Shown here: one piece after another, positions 7,619-16,446 of the stretch | Layout: each line of letters begins with the position of its first letter | Numbering within the stretch: the stretch's first letter is position 1 | NCBI GenBank assembly: GCA_910586865.1 | Contig: CAJUIY010000004.1 | Coordinates: forward strand, 1 to 58,853 | Direction: 5' to 3' | DNA from: an uncultured Bacilli bacterium | GTDB taxonomy: Bacteria > Bacillota_I > Bacilli_A > RF39 > UBA660 | DNA length: 58,853 nt | The notes under the pieces: generated by a model | What the model was told of the DNA's origin: nothing | The model's database searches: none | Seen by the model: the letters and a program-made list of their open reading frames with translations, nothing else | Made by a program: the position numbers and the translations under genes

Positions 7619-9772
7619 ATGACCAAAAGTCATGACTTAGTAACCATAGATGATTTAGTTGAAAAACTAAAAACATATATCAATAAGGAAGAAGAGATAA
7701 GCGGTATTATTACTGCTTATCAATTTGCTAATGAAAAGCATAAAGAACAATTTCGAAAAAGTGGAGAACCTTATATTATTCATCCGATTAATGTTGCGAT
7801 TATCTTAACTACTATCTATGCAGACTCTGCTACCATCAAAGCAGCTTTGCTTCATGATGTATTAGAAGATACCGATTGCACACAAGAAGAGATGGAAGAA
7901 AAATTTGGAAGGGAAGTTACGCAACTTGTTTTGGGAGCTACCAAAATATCGAAGATTCATTTTTCTACCGAAAATGATTATTTAATTGATTATTACAAAA
8001 AAATAATTGTAGGAATATCAGAAGATGTGCGAGTAATTATTATTAAGCTAGCAGACCGCTTACACAACATGAGGACTCTTTGGGCACTTCCAAAGGAAAA
8101 ACAAAAGAGAAAAGCAAAAGAGTCATTAGAGATTTTTGCATCGATTGCCAATCATTTAGGTATTCATAAAATTAAAAGTGAATTAGAAGATTTATCACTT
8201 CGCTATTTAAAACCGGAAGTTTTTTATGATATTGCTGAAAAATTAAATAAGACAAAGCTAGAACGAGATAAAACGGTTTATGAGATGATGCAGGAAGTTA
8301 CCAATTTATTAACTGAACATAGTATCGTTCATGAAATAAAAGGTCGTTCTAAAAGTATTTATAGCATTTATAACAAATTAAACAAAGGAAAGAAATTTTC
8401 TGATATTTATGATTTGCTAGCTCTTCGTATTATTGTCAATACCGAACAAGAGTGTTACTTGGCATTAGGGATTATTCATTCGAAATTTAGACCGCTTCCG
8501 AAGAGGTTTAAAGATTATATTGCGATGCCAAAACCAAATATGTATCAGTCTTTACATACTACGGTGTTTGGTCTAGATGGTTATTTGTTTGAGATTCAAA
8601 TAAGAACCCATGATATGGATGAAGTAGCCGAAAATGGAGTTGCTTGTCATTGGGCGTATAAAGAAAATTGCGATGCCAAAAAAAGTATGCAGTCAACAAC
8701 AGAACAAAAATTACAGTTTTTTAAAGTTATTATGGATTTAAATAATGACAAAATGAGTAGTGAAGATTTTGTACATAGTGTTACGGACGAAGTATTAAAT
8801 AATAATATTTATGTATTTACCCCAAAGGGAGATGTAATTGAACTTCCGAAAGGAGCAACCCCAATTGATTTTGCTTATAAAGTTCATACCAAAGTTGGAG
8901 AAACGACGGTAGGTGCCATTGTCAATAATAGTATTGTTCCATTAAATTATGAACTACAAAATAATGATATTGTAAAAATTAATACCAATAAGAATTCGAC
9001 TCCTTCGAAAGAATGGTTAAACATTGTAAAATCGACACAAGCGAGAAATAAGATTAGAGGATATTTCACGAAAAATGAGAAAGAAGTATACATCGAAAAG
9101 GGAAAATACTTATTAGAAAAAGAATTAAAAAGAAGAAAAATACCTTATCAGGATTTTTATAAAGAAGAAAATATTACAAAGGTAAATAAATCATTAAAAA
9201 CCAATTCCGTAGAAGAAATCTATTTAGGTATTGGGAATTCGAAATTATCTGCTGGTTCCGTTATTAACTTAATTGATCAATATAAGCAAGTTTCTGCACC
9301 AAAAGTAATAAAAATCCCACCAAAAGTTTTAGATACGGACTTAATAGTAGATGGAATCGATAAAGTAAAAGTTAATTTAGCCAATTGTTGTAATCCTATT
9401 TTTGGTGATGAAATTGTAGGTTATATTACCAAAGGAAATGGAATTAGTGTACACCGACTTCATTGCCATAATGTCGAAATGTTAGAAGATAGAACGATTA
9501 ATGTAAGTTGGAATGAGAAAACTATAGAAAATAAAAAATATCTTACGCTTCTTGTTATTTATACGAATACATTAGAAAATAAAATAGCCGATTTGGTTCA
9601 AAAGACATCTATGATGAATATTAGTATTGAATCGATAAAAACCATCGGAAAAGAAGATGGATTTATCTATGAAGGTAGTATCTATGTAAGAGATGTAACC
9701 CATTTAAATAAACTATTACTAGAATATGAGAAAACTCCATATATTAGTAGAGTAGAAAGGTTAATGAGATGA
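7619..9772 (+). CDS. rel: Bifunctional (p)ppGpp synthetase/hydrolase Rel
   Basis: Makes and degrades the stringent-response alarmone (p)ppGpp. The 717-aa protein has the full long-RSH order. The HD hydrolase domain has HPINVAI, LLHDVLEDT and ADRLHNMRT. The synthetase domain has GRSKSIYSIYNKL, YDLLALRI, FKDYIAMPKPNMYQSLHT and the EIQIRT motif. It continues with a TGS domain (VFTPKGDVIELPKGATPIDFAY), a Cys-containing zinc-finger-like region (LANCCNP...VHRLHCHN) and a C-terminal ACT domain. HD residues are intact, so hydrolase activity is expected. It starts at ATG 7619 after AGGAGATG, 15 bases after secDF, and overlaps dtd by 4 bases (ATGA), so translational coupling is likely. Confidence 0.97.
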   Translation: MTKSHDLVTIDDLVEKLKTYINKEEEISGIITAYQFANEKHKEQFRKSGEPYIIHPINVAIILTTIYADSATIKAALLHDVLEDTDCTQEEMEEKFGREVTQLVLGATKISKIHFSTENDYLIDYYKKIIVGISEDVRVIIIKLADRLHNMRTLWALPKEKQKRKAKESLEIFASIANHLGIHKIKSELEDLSLRYLKPEVFYDIAEKLNKTKLERDKTVYEMMQEVTNLLTEHSIVHEIKGRSKSIYSIYNKLNKGKKFSDIYDLLALRIIVNTEQECYLALGIIHSKFRPLPKRFKDYIAMPKPNMYQSLHTTVFGLDGYLFEIQIRTHDMDEVAENGVACHWAYKENCDAKKSMQSTTEQKLQFFKVIMDLNNDKMSSEDFVHSVTDEVLNNNIYVFTPKGDVIELPKGATPIDFAYKVHTKVGETTVGAIVNNSIVPLNYELQNNDIVKINTNKNSTPSKEWLNIVKSTQARNKIRGYFTKNEKEVYIEKGKYLLEKELKRRKIPYQDFYKEENITKVNKSLKTNSVEEIYLGIGNSKLSAGSVINLIDQYKQVSAPKVIKIPPKVLDTDLIVDGIDKVKVNLANCCNPIFGDEIVGYITKGNGISVHRLHCHNVEMLEDRTINVSWNEKTIENKKYLTLLVIYTNTLENKIADLVQKTSMMNISIESIKTIGKEDGFIYEGSIYVRDVTHLNKLLLEYEKTPYISRVERLMR

Positions 9773-10203
9773 AAGTATTAGTACAAAGAAGTAAAAACTC
9801 ACAAGTTCTGGTAGATGGTGAGGTTGTTGGTTCAATTGATTTTGGAGTCGTTCTATTCGTTTCCTTTACCCATACCGATACGAAAGAAATCATAGATAAA
9901 ATGGTAAAAAAAGTGATTCAGCTTCGAATATTTGATGATTCTTCTGGTGTCATGAATCAATCTTTATTAGAGGTTGGAGGGAGTGCTCTTTCGATTTCTC
10001 AATTCACTCTATATGCAGATACAAAAAGAGGCAATCGACCTAGTTATCAGAATTCCTTAGGAAGTAGGGAAGCTAGTAAGTTATATGATTATTTTAATGA
10101 AGAACTAAAAAAGTATGTAAAAGTAGAGACAGGAATCTTTCAAAAACAAATGGAAGTAAACATTGTAAACGATGGACCTGTAACGATTCTGTTAGAAAGG
10201 TGA
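9769..10203 (+). CDS. dtd: D-aminoacyl-tRNA deacylase
   Basis: Hydrolyses D-aminoacyl-tRNAs (and Gly-tRNA-Ala) to prevent misincorporation. The 144-aa length matches the family. Visible signatures are SQFTLYADTKRGNRPSY, the counterpart of the SxFTLY motif, and the C-terminal NDGPVT cross-subunit Gly-Pro motif. The stretch usually written FGADM in the family reads FQKQM here, a mild departure outside the key Gly-Pro pair. It overlaps rel by 4 bases, the classical rel-dtd arrangement of Firmicutes. Confidence 0.95.
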   Translation: MKVLVQRSKNSQVLVDGEVVGSIDFGVVLFVSFTHTDTKEIIDKMVKKVIQLRIFDDSSGVMNQSLLEVGGSALSISQFTLYADTKRGNRPSYQNSLGSREASKLYDYFNEELKKYVKVETGIFQKQMEVNIVNDGPVTILLER

Positions 10204-10207
10204 TGTT

Positions 10208-11266
10208 ATGTTTTCTAATAAATTAAATTATAAAATTATGAATATAACCGCATTGATGTTACTTCTTTATATTGGTTTTTCTAATATTGAAGTATGGTGG
10301 AATATTTTACAAGTAGTGGTATCGGTATTTCTTCCATTTATTATAGCTTTTGCCTTTGCTTATGCAATCATGCCAGTACAAGAATTTTTAATTCAAAGAG
10401 GAATCAAGAAACCTCTTGCGGTACTATTGATTACGGTTTCTGTGGTACTATTGATTACGGCTTTGCTTGTTGTAACGCTTCCTTTAATTTATGATCAGCT
10501 AGTTCTTCTTTCAAGGAACATAATGGAAATCACGAGTGATATAGGAGAGAAGTTTAACTTAAATTTAGGGAATTTTGAGATTAAAATGACAGATCAGTTA
10601 AATAGTATCATTAGTAGTCTAGGAAATATTCTTAGTAAAGGAACGATTAACGTTGTAAATAAATCAATTAACTTTGTTGGAAAATTCATTGTTGGATTTA
10701 TTGCCTGGATTTATTTTTTATCCGATATGCAAAATATCAAAGCAAAAGTAAAGAATGTATCTATGGCAATCTCTTACCGATTCTTTCACTATATTAAGTG
10801 TTTAGATGAGGAAATTGGTAATTATATAAAAGGGCTTTCTATCTTTATGATTATTCAATTATTAGAATATTCTTTTCTCTTTTGGTTAGTAGGTCATCCA
10901 AACTGGTTACTTTTAGGAATCCTTGCTTGTGTTACCACCGTAATTCCATACTTTGGAGGATTAATTACCAATATTATAGGAATTATTACATCCTTAGTAG
11001 TTTCTACTCCTGTACTAATTGGAACCATTATTATTTGTATTGTTTTCCCTCAACTAGATGGGTATGTGATTTCACCTAAAATATATGGTAAAACAAATAA
11101 CGTTAATGCCTTAGTCACTATTATGGCAGTATCGGTAGGAGGGTCATTAGCAGGTATTATTGGTATTATCATTGCACTTCCTGTTTATCTATTGATTCGG
11201 TCTACTTATAACTTTTACAAAAAAGATTTAAAAAAGGGAGTCAAAAAGATTAAGAAGACAATATAA
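10208..11266 (+). CDS. AI-2E family transporter (permease), copy 1
   Basis: Integral membrane protein of the AI-2E/YdiK/PerM family, 352 aa. Members move diverse small molecules or ions and have no assured substrate. There are about eight hydrophobic helices: two at the N-terminus (about 10-65), one near 70-95, a long soluble helical loop (about 100-160), then a bundle with the family-typical VTTVIPYFGGLI, a PQLDGYVISPKIYG motif near 285 and a final helix. It starts at ATG 10208, 4 bases after dtd, with AAAGGTGAT overlapping the dtd stop. A paralogue lies at 15093. The name does not prove autoinducer transport. Confidence 0.88.
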   Translation: MFSNKLNYKIMNITALMLLLYIGFSNIEVWWNILQVVVSVFLPFIIAFAFAYAIMPVQEFLIQRGIKKPLAVLLITVSVVLLITALLVVTLPLIYDQLVLLSRNIMEITSDIGEKFNLNLGNFEIKMTDQLNSIISSLGNILSKGTINVVNKSINFVGKFIVGFIAWIYFLSDMQNIKAKVKNVSMAISYRFFHYIKCLDEEIGNYIKGLSIFMIIQLLEYSFLFWLVGHPNWLLLGILACVTTVIPYFGGLITNIIGIITSLVVSTPVLIGTIIICIVFPQLDGYVISPKIYGKTNNVNALVTIMAVSVGGSLAGIIGIIIALPVYLLIRSTYNFYKKDLKKGVKKIKKTI

Positions 11267-11289
11267 AAGGCTACTTTTGTAGTTTTTTT
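11266..11289 (+). terminator. Terminator after the rel-dtd-permease unit
   Basis: A short stem with CTAC/GTAG core, two G-T pairs and an A/T base closes on a TTTT loop and runs into seven T residues. It begins at the stop codon of the permease. Confidence 0.6.
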
Positions 11290-11321
11290 CTTTGCAATAT
11301 CCATAAATAAGAAAAGAAAAA

Positions 11322-11350
11322 GTATCATTTTTAATAGATTATGATACAAT
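11322..11350 (+). promoter_or_regulatory. murC promoter with an overlapping inverted repeat
   Basis: TACAAT at 11345-11350 is the likely -10. GTATCAT (11322-11328) and ATGATAC (11341-11347) are perfect 7-base inverted repeats 12 bases apart, covering the -35 position and entering the -10. The -35 itself (GTATCA) is poor. The palindrome could be an operator. No regulator is indicated. Confidence 0.45.
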
Positions 11351-11368
11351 AGATATAAGAGGTGTATT

Positions 11369-12682
11369 ATGAAAAAATATTATTGTATAGGAATTAAAGG
11401 TACAGGAATGTCTACGCTTGCTCAAATACTTTCGGATTTAGGAAATGAAGTATCTGGTTATGATGATGTTACCGACTATAAATTTACACAGGAAGGACTA
11501 GATAGTAGAGGGATTCCAATCTATTATGATCAAAATCATGAAATAGCAGAGGATACCATTGTTACTTATTCTGTTGCTTTTCGTAAGGAACATCCTGAAA
11601 TAAAGAGGGTAGAAAAGCTAGGACTTACGATTCAGAAATATAATGAGGTAGTAGGGGAAATTGTAGATATGTTTGAAACGATTGGCGTTTCTGGTACACA
11701 TGGAAAGACCACCACTTCCTCTCTTATTAGACACCTATTAGAAGCAAGTAAAGGTTGTAATTACTTTATAGGAGCAGGAGATGGTTATGTTTCGAAAGAA
11801 AATCAATATTTTGTTTTGGAATCCGATGAATTTAATCGTCACTTTTTAGCTTATCATCCTACTTATTCTGTCATTACAAATATAGAAGCAGAACATTTAG
11901 AATGTTATCAGGATATCGAGGATATTAGAAAGGCATTTGAGAAATTTTCGAATCAGACTAAAAAAAGTATCGTTGCTTGTGGCGATAATTTAGAAGTTAG
12001 GAAGATAAATTTTCAAAAAGAGGTTACTTTTTATGGCTTTTCAGAGGAAAATGATGTCGTAGTAAAAAATGTAGAGTTAAAAGAAGATGGTTCTTACTTT
12101 GATTTATATATCAAAGGAGTTCTCTATGATCATTTTATGGTTCCTTTATATGGAAAACATATGGTTTTGAATGCTACTGCCGCTATTATGATTGGGAAAA
12201 GTTTAAATCTTTCGAGTGAAGAGATGAAAAAATCTTTAAAAACTTTCCATAATGCGACGAGAAGAATGGAAGAGTCTATCGTAGAAAACACCATTATTAT
12301 TGATGACTATGCTCATCATCCTACTGAAATTAAAACCACGATAGCAGCTATTAGACAAAAATATCCAAATAAAAAATTAACCGTTGTATTTAAACCAAAT
12401 ACGTATTCTAGAAACAAAGACTTTGCCAAAGAATTTGTCGACGCTTTACAAGAAGCAGATAAAGTGTTTTTAACCGAGATTGATTCCAATCGTGAAAAAC
12501 CAGAAGATTATCCAGGAATTAGTTCTCACTTAATAATCGATAAAATAGAGGGTAGTGAGATAATATCAGAAGAAACCATTAGCAAGCTATTACCATTGAA
12601 AGACTCTGTTATTTGCTTTATGAGTTGTGCTTCTATCTCTCATTTGATGGAACAATTAAAAAAGATACTAAAGGACTCTTAG
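11369..12682 (+). CDS. murC: UDP-N-acetylmuramate--L-alanine ligase
   Basis: Adds L-alanine to UDP-MurNAc, the first amino-acid step of peptidoglycan precursor synthesis in the cytoplasm. At 437 aa it matches Bacillus-type MurC. An N-terminal Rossmann domain has GIKGTGMSTLA. The central ATPase has the P-loop GTHGKTTTSSL, ESDEFNRHFL (substrate-binding region of MurC) and TNIEAEHLE. The C-terminal domain has DDYAHHPTEI and FKPNTYSR. HHPTEI distinguishes MurC from MurD/E/F, and Mpl is longer and ends differently. It starts at ATG 11369 after AAGAGGTG. It shows that this lineage makes a cell wall, unlike true Mollicutes. Confidence 0.95.
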   Translation: MKKYYCIGIKGTGMSTLAQILSDLGNEVSGYDDVTDYKFTQEGLDSRGIPIYYDQNHEIAEDTIVTYSVAFRKEHPEIKRVEKLGLTIQKYNEVVGEIVDMFETIGVSGTHGKTTTSSLIRHLLEASKGCNYFIGAGDGYVSKENQYFVLESDEFNRHFLAYHPTYSVITNIEAEHLECYQDIEDIRKAFEKFSNQTKKSIVACGDNLEVRKINFQKEVTFYGFSEENDVVVKNVELKEDGSYFDLYIKGVLYDHFMVPLYGKHMVLNATAAIMIGKSLNLSSEEMKKSLKTFHNATRRMEESIVENTIIIDDYAHHPTEIKTTIAAIRQKYPNKKLTVVFKPNTYSRNKDFAKEFVDALQEADKVFLTEIDSNREKPEDYPGISSHLIIDKIEGSEIISEETISKLLPLKDSVICFMSCASISHLMEQLKKILKDS

Positions 12683-12690
12683 TATCTTTT
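12661..12690. terminator. Bidirectional terminator between murC and rnhC
   Basis: AAAGATACTAA (12661-12671) and TTAGTATCTTT (12679-12689) form a perfect 11-base stem with a 7-base loop. T runs exist on both strands. The stem overlaps the last murC codons and touches the rnhC stop, so it serves both converging genes. Confidence 0.85.
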
Positions 12691-13594
12691 AATATATCAT
12701 CGTATGTAATATTCTTTCGGTATTTTTAAAGTTTAACTTTGCCACTTCTTTTAATTTTTCCTCGCCATATTTTTCAACTAGTTCCTCTCCAATCGAATCC
12801 ACTTCTTTTCCAGCTCCTTTTACTAGAGGAAGAGATAATTCATCACAAATTTTGTTAAACTCTTTTAAGAAAAGATAACGGCTAATAATCGATGCTGAAG
12901 CAACCGCTAAGTTTTTATCTTCTGCTTTTGTCATAAAAGTAATATTTCTTTGAATATTGGTAGATTCCTTAATATAATCATAATACCTTGCTTCTCTTGC
13001 AAACTCATCTACAATAATATAATCATATTTGGGATTTTCTTCTGTGACTAATTGGTATAAAACTTTATTATGCATAATTGCTTTTATCTTATTCATATTA
13101 GTATTCTGATTATATTTTTCATTATACTCTTGATTCGTTAAGATAATGCTTCGATACTTGATTTTTTTGGCAATATCTGGTGCAATCTTTTTGATTTTCT
13201 CATCATTTAATTTTTTGGAATCGGTAACTCCAAGACTTTCTAAAAAAGGAATATCTTCTTTGGTAACGTAAGCTGCGGTTACCACAATAGGGCCAAAGTA
13301 ATCTCCTGTTCCCACTTCATCGGAACCTACAGAAGAACAATGATAATAAATACTTGGTTTCTTTTCTTCTGATTTCTCTTTCGATTTTTCTAAACTGACT
13401 CCCCACATAGCAGCATCCACATCTGCAGAAGTCCCTTGAAACATTACTTTTCCCGATTCGTACATCGTAATCACGGTATCTTCTTCTTGAGCTTGAAACA
13501 CGACATAAGGTATTTTTTTGTCCCTTCTTTTATCTTTGTAATACTCTATCATTTTTTCTTTTATCTCATCATTTACTTTAATTACCACGTTCAA
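12689..13594 (-). CDS. rnhC: Ribonuclease HIII
   Basis: Cleaves RNA in RNA-DNA hybrids. The 301-aa protein has the N-terminal TBP-like substrate-binding region typical of RNase HIII (about 1-85) and the catalytic domain with GSDEVGTGDYFGP, in which the acidic residues bind metal. Later motifs are DSKKLNDEKI, DEFAR and AVASASIISRY. The start is TTG 13594, placed 4 bases after AGGTGAT. The frame extends to 13651 but lacks a ribosome site there and overlaps the divergent gene. A TGC-TATAAT extended -10 lies upstream on this strand. Confidence 0.93.
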   Translation of the reverse strand: MNVVIKVNDEIKEKMIEYYKDKRRDKKIPYVVFQAQEEDTVITMYESGKVMFQGTSADVDAAMWGVSLEKSKEKSEEKKPSIYYHCSSVGSDEVGTGDYFGPIVVTAAYVTKEDIPFLESLGVTDSKKLNDEKIKKIAPDIAKKIKYRSIILTNQEYNEKYNQNTNMNKIKAIMHNKVLYQLVTEENPKYDYIIVDEFAREARYYDYIKESTNIQRNITFMTKAEDKNLAVASASIISRYLFLKEFNKICDELSLPLVKGAGKEVDSIGEELVEKYGEEKLKEVAKLNFKNTERILHTMIY

Positions 13595-13666
13595 ACAAAT
13601 CACCTCTAATTTATTATAGCATATTTTGTCAAAATGAGTTATACTTATCATAAGGAGGATAGAATT

Positions 13667-14377
13667 ATGAACATATTTGATATAGCAATTATTTTACTTA
13701 TCATTGCGTCTGGTTTTGTTGGGATTGAAAGAGGAATCGTGAAAGAAGGAGTTATGCTAGCAGGAACGTTACTAGTCTATTTTATCGCATTCTTATTAAA
13801 AGGGCCTCTTGGCTTGCTTCTATGTAAGTTATTACCATTTTATGGATTTAATGGGTTAGTAACACTGAATATTATCATTTATCAGTTATTAGCGTTCTTT
13901 ATCGTGGCACTTATATTATTTAGTATTTATAATATTGTACTAAAATGTACAGGTGTTGTTCAAAAACTAATCGATTTAAGTGTGATTCTTACGATACCAT
14001 CTAAAATATTAGGATTCATTGTAGGAATCATAGAAGGGTATATCGTAATCTTTATTTTACTTCTTGTGTTATCAGTTCCATTAAGAGAGGTAGATTATTT
14101 TACAAACAGTAAGGGAGTCGATATTGTGATGAATCATAGTCCTATTTTGTCTTCTAGTTTTGAAGGTGTGTCTACTACTTTAGGAGATATTGAAAAAATT
14201 ACGCATCGTGTCGTTTCGGGAGATACGAATCTTAGTCAAATCAATATAGATATTGTAAAAGATTTAATCGATTGTAAGATTATAAGCAAAGAAGATACTT
14301 TAGATGTTATTGAAACAGGAAAGTTATCGGAAGTAGTAGGATTAGAAGATTTTGTAAAAAATTATGATCCTTCCTAA
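13667..14377 (+). CDS. CvpA-like membrane protein
   Basis: 236-aa integral membrane protein resembling the CvpA/colicin V production family. It has four hydrophobic helices in the first 150 residues (about 5-22, 27-45, 62-85 and 100-135), the opening FDIAIILLIIASGFVGIERG characteristic of the family, and a soluble C-terminal tail. The molecular role of the family is poorly defined. ATG 13667 follows AAGGAGG by 7 bases. The longer frame from 13634 overlaps the divergent rnhC promoter. It converges on the yigZ-like gene through a shared terminator. Confidence 0.8.
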   Translation: MNIFDIAIILLIIASGFVGIERGIVKEGVMLAGTLLVYFIAFLLKGPLGLLLCKLLPFYGFNGLVTLNIIIYQLLAFFIVALILFSIYNIVLKCTGVVQKLIDLSVILTIPSKILGFIVGIIEGYIVIFILLLVLSVPLREVDYFTNSKGVDIVMNHSPILSSSFEGVSTTLGDIEKITHRVVSGDTNLSQINIDIVKDLIDCKIISKEDTLDVIETGKLSEVVGLEDFVKNYDPS

Positions 14378-14378
14378 T

Positions 14379-14411
14379 AAAAAGCAGTTTCTTTCATAAG
14401 AACTGCTTTTT
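14379..14411. terminator. Bidirectional terminator between cvpA-like and yigZ-like genes
   Basis: AAAAAGCAGTT (14379-14389) and AACTGCTTTTT (14401-14411) form a perfect 11-base stem around an 11-base loop, with T-rich 3' sides on both strands. Confidence 0.85.
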
Positions 14412-14988
14412 AAGATTCTTTTTCTAAAAGGGAATGACGGATTATTTGATAAGAATACGAAGAAAGAATATCTATCTTTTTTTCTTCTATTAGAAATTGA
14501 TAAAAAACTTTTTCTCGAAACTCTTTCTTTAAAATAGTACTATCTTTTAATAAATAATCTAATTTTTTTTGTTCTTTATAATCTATCTCTATTTCCACTA
14601 AAAAAGCTTTTTCTAATGTATTTTTCTCTACTTCTTCCAGTGTTTCTTTAACAGATTTCGAATAAGCTCTAACAAGACCCCCAGCTCCTAATTTGATTCC
14701 CCCAAAATAGCGAATCACAACAGCGATGATATGATTCATTTCTTGCTTTTTTAAGACATTTAGAATAGGAAGTCCTGCAGTTCCAGATGGTTCTTTATCA
14801 TCACTTGACTTTTCCACATCATCGATAATATAAGCATAACAATAATGCGTAGCTTTGGGATAAGTTTTTTTTATTTTCTCAAGAAGAGAAGGAACGTCTT
14901 CTTTTCTTTCTATTTTTTTTAAGACTGCGATAAATCTAGAATTCTTAATAAGAAGTTCCTTTTTGGTATTTTCTTTTATTGTATACAT
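14410..14988 (-). CDS. YigZ/IMPACT family protein (UPF0029)
   Basis: 192-aa homologue of the YigZ/IMPACT family, whose eukaryotic members regulate translation. The bacterial role is not settled. Signatures are THYCYAYII, the DDKEPSGTAGLPILN loop and VVIRYFGGIKLGAGGLVRAY, the hallmark of the N-terminal IMPACT domain (about 15-125). A smaller ferredoxin-like C-terminal domain follows. The start is ATG 14988, 3 bases after GGTGAT. The frame extends to 15072, but that N-terminal part is hydrophobic, lacks a ribosome site and covers the divergent promoter region. It is slightly shorter than the usual ~205-215 aa. Confidence 0.88.
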   Translation of the reverse strand: MYTIKENTKKELLIKNSRFIAVLKKIERKEDVPSLLEKIKKTYPKATHYCYAYIIDDVEKSSDDKEPSGTAGLPILNVLKKQEMNHIIAVVIRYFGGIKLGAGGLVRAYSKSVKETLEEVEKNTLEKAFLVEIEIDYKEQKKLDYLLKDSTILKKEFREKVFYQFLIEEKKIDILSSYSYQIIRHSLLEKES

Positions 14989-15039
14989 CGTATCACCAAA
15001 GCTATTATATAATAAATTGTAAAGATAAGAAATAAATTC

Positions 15040-15068
15040 TTTAGAAAAAAAGTATAATATGGTATAAT
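15040..15068 (+). promoter_or_regulatory. Probable promoter of AI-2E family copy 2
   Basis: TTTAGA at 15040-15045, 17-base spacer, TATAAT at 15063-15068. A second TATAAT lies at 15053-15058. The site lies in the divergent interval with the yigZ-like gene. Confidence 0.5.
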
Positions 15069-15092
15069 TCATTATAAGAGGAGATGGTTATC

Positions 15093-16241
15093 GTGTTTTC
15101 TAGAAAAAAAAGTAAAGAATTGGATGTAGAAAATCTAAATGAAGTGATTATTCTTAGTAAAAAAATACTAGGTATTTTATTTACTATTTCGATTATTGCT
15201 CTTATTTTCTTATCCTTTAATTTATTAAAGCAATTAAATATTTTTACGATTATAAAGCAATTATTAGTAGTAATTTCTCCTGTATTTATTGGAATTATTA
15301 TTGCTTGGTTGTTTGATCCACTGGTAAAATTTTTACAACGAAAAAAATTCCCGAGAGTACTTGCGTGTATTCTGGTGTATGTTCTTTTTCTTGGTTTTTT
15401 AACTTTACTTCTTTTCTTAATGGTACCTTCTTTTGTGAGTCAAATCAAAGATTTTGTTAGTACGATTCCAAGTATTTTAAGTGAGGCAAAGGGTTTTGTT
15501 TCTTCTACTTTAAATTCTTTCTCTTCTGGAATTGATATGGATCTTTCTAGTGTAAAACAACAGATATTTGCATCCTTAGAAAGAGTAGGAACGAAACTTA
15601 CAACAAATTTACCAAATACGTTATTAGACTTTGGAAAAAGTATCATTAGTGGGGGAATGAATGTAGTTTTGGGATTAATGATTGGATTTTATATGCTTTA
15701 TGATTTCGATAAGATGAATAAGAATTTACGAAATATGTTACCGAAAAAGTGGCATGAAAACTTTGATGATTTGGGAGGTAGAATCAATCATTCTTTGCGA
15801 GAATACGTAATGGGAGTATTTACGGTAATGATGCTTGTCTTCATTTCCCAAGCAATCTGTTTAACGCTAGTAGGACTAAAGGCACCACTTATTTTTGCCT
15901 TCTTCTGTGCAATTACAGATATCATTCCATACTTTGGTCCTTATATCGGAGCCGTACCCGCCGTATTAGTTGGGTTTACGATTTCTCCTTTTACAGGAGT
16001 TTGCTGTATCATTGCAATTGTTGTCGTGCAACTATTAGAAAATAATTTTTATCAACCATTAATCATGGGACATGCGATGAAATTACATCCAGTAACAATT
16101 ATGTTAGGCCTATTGATTTTTCAACATTTCTTTGGTATTATAGGTATGATTGTTGCAACACCAGTGATTGCTACTTTAAAAGTAATCTTTGTGTTTGTCG
16201 ATGAAAAAATACATGTCATTAGTAAGTTAAGAGAAAATTAA
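15093..16241 (+). CDS. AI-2E family transporter (permease), copy 2
   Basis: 382-aa membrane protein of the same family as the one at 10208. An N-terminal helix pair (about 25-75) is followed by a helix near 85-115, a soluble helical loop (about 115-185) and a bundle with ITDIIPYFGPYIGAVPAV and NNFYQPLIMGHAMKLHP, both family-typical. The start is GTG 15093, 6 bases after GAGGAGATGG. The in-frame ATG at 15084 falls inside the Shine-Dalgarno sequence and is unlikely. Substrate unknown. It is more canonical in the second half than copy 1, suggesting old paralogues and not a recent duplication. Confidence 0.87.
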   Translation: MFSRKKSKELDVENLNEVIILSKKILGILFTISIIALIFLSFNLLKQLNIFTIIKQLLVVISPVFIGIIIAWLFDPLVKFLQRKKFPRVLACILVYVLFLGFLTLLLFLMVPSFVSQIKDFVSTIPSILSEAKGFVSSTLNSFSSGIDMDLSSVKQQIFASLERVGTKLTTNLPNTLLDFGKSIISGGMNVVLGLMIGFYMLYDFDKMNKNLRNMLPKKWHENFDDLGGRINHSLREYVMGVFTVMMLVFISQAICLTLVGLKAPLIFAFFCAITDIIPYFGPYIGAVPAVLVGFTISPFTGVCCIIAIVVVQLLENNFYQPLIMGHAMKLHPVTIMLGLLIFQHFFGIIGMIVATPVIATLKVIFVFVDEKIHVISKLREN

Positions 16242-16255
16242 AACCATAATAAAAG

Positions 16256-16424
16256 AAAAGTAATAGAAAAGAGGATGACAAGAGAGCTAAGAATGGTGAG
16301 AAATTAGCCTGAATCTTTCTATGAAAGCTACTTTTTAGTTTTAAAGGGAGACCGTTATCAGAATTAAGACCAAATTTAGGATGGTACCGGACAATATGTC
16401 CTCCTAAGTGATGGTCTTTTCTTT
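16256..16424 (+). promoter_or_regulatory. T-box riboswitch leader, alanine-specific
   Basis: tRNA-sensing leader ahead of the kinase-alaS unit. The stem I base is AAAAGT (16256-16261) with ACTTTT (16330-16335). Just above it on the 3' side the specifier reads GCT (Ala) at 16327-16329. The distal part contains GGTGAGAAA. The conserved T-box with TGGT (16382-16385) would pair with an ACCA tRNA end, which fits tRNA-Ala. The terminator pairs AAGACCA (16366-16372) with TGGTCTT (16412-16418), plus inner TTAGGA/TCCTAA and GGAC/GTCC helices, then T residues. Uncharged tRNA-Ala would favour antitermination and so expression of alaS. Confidence 0.88.
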
Positions 16425-16446
16425 GTATAGAAAGTGAGAGGATATT

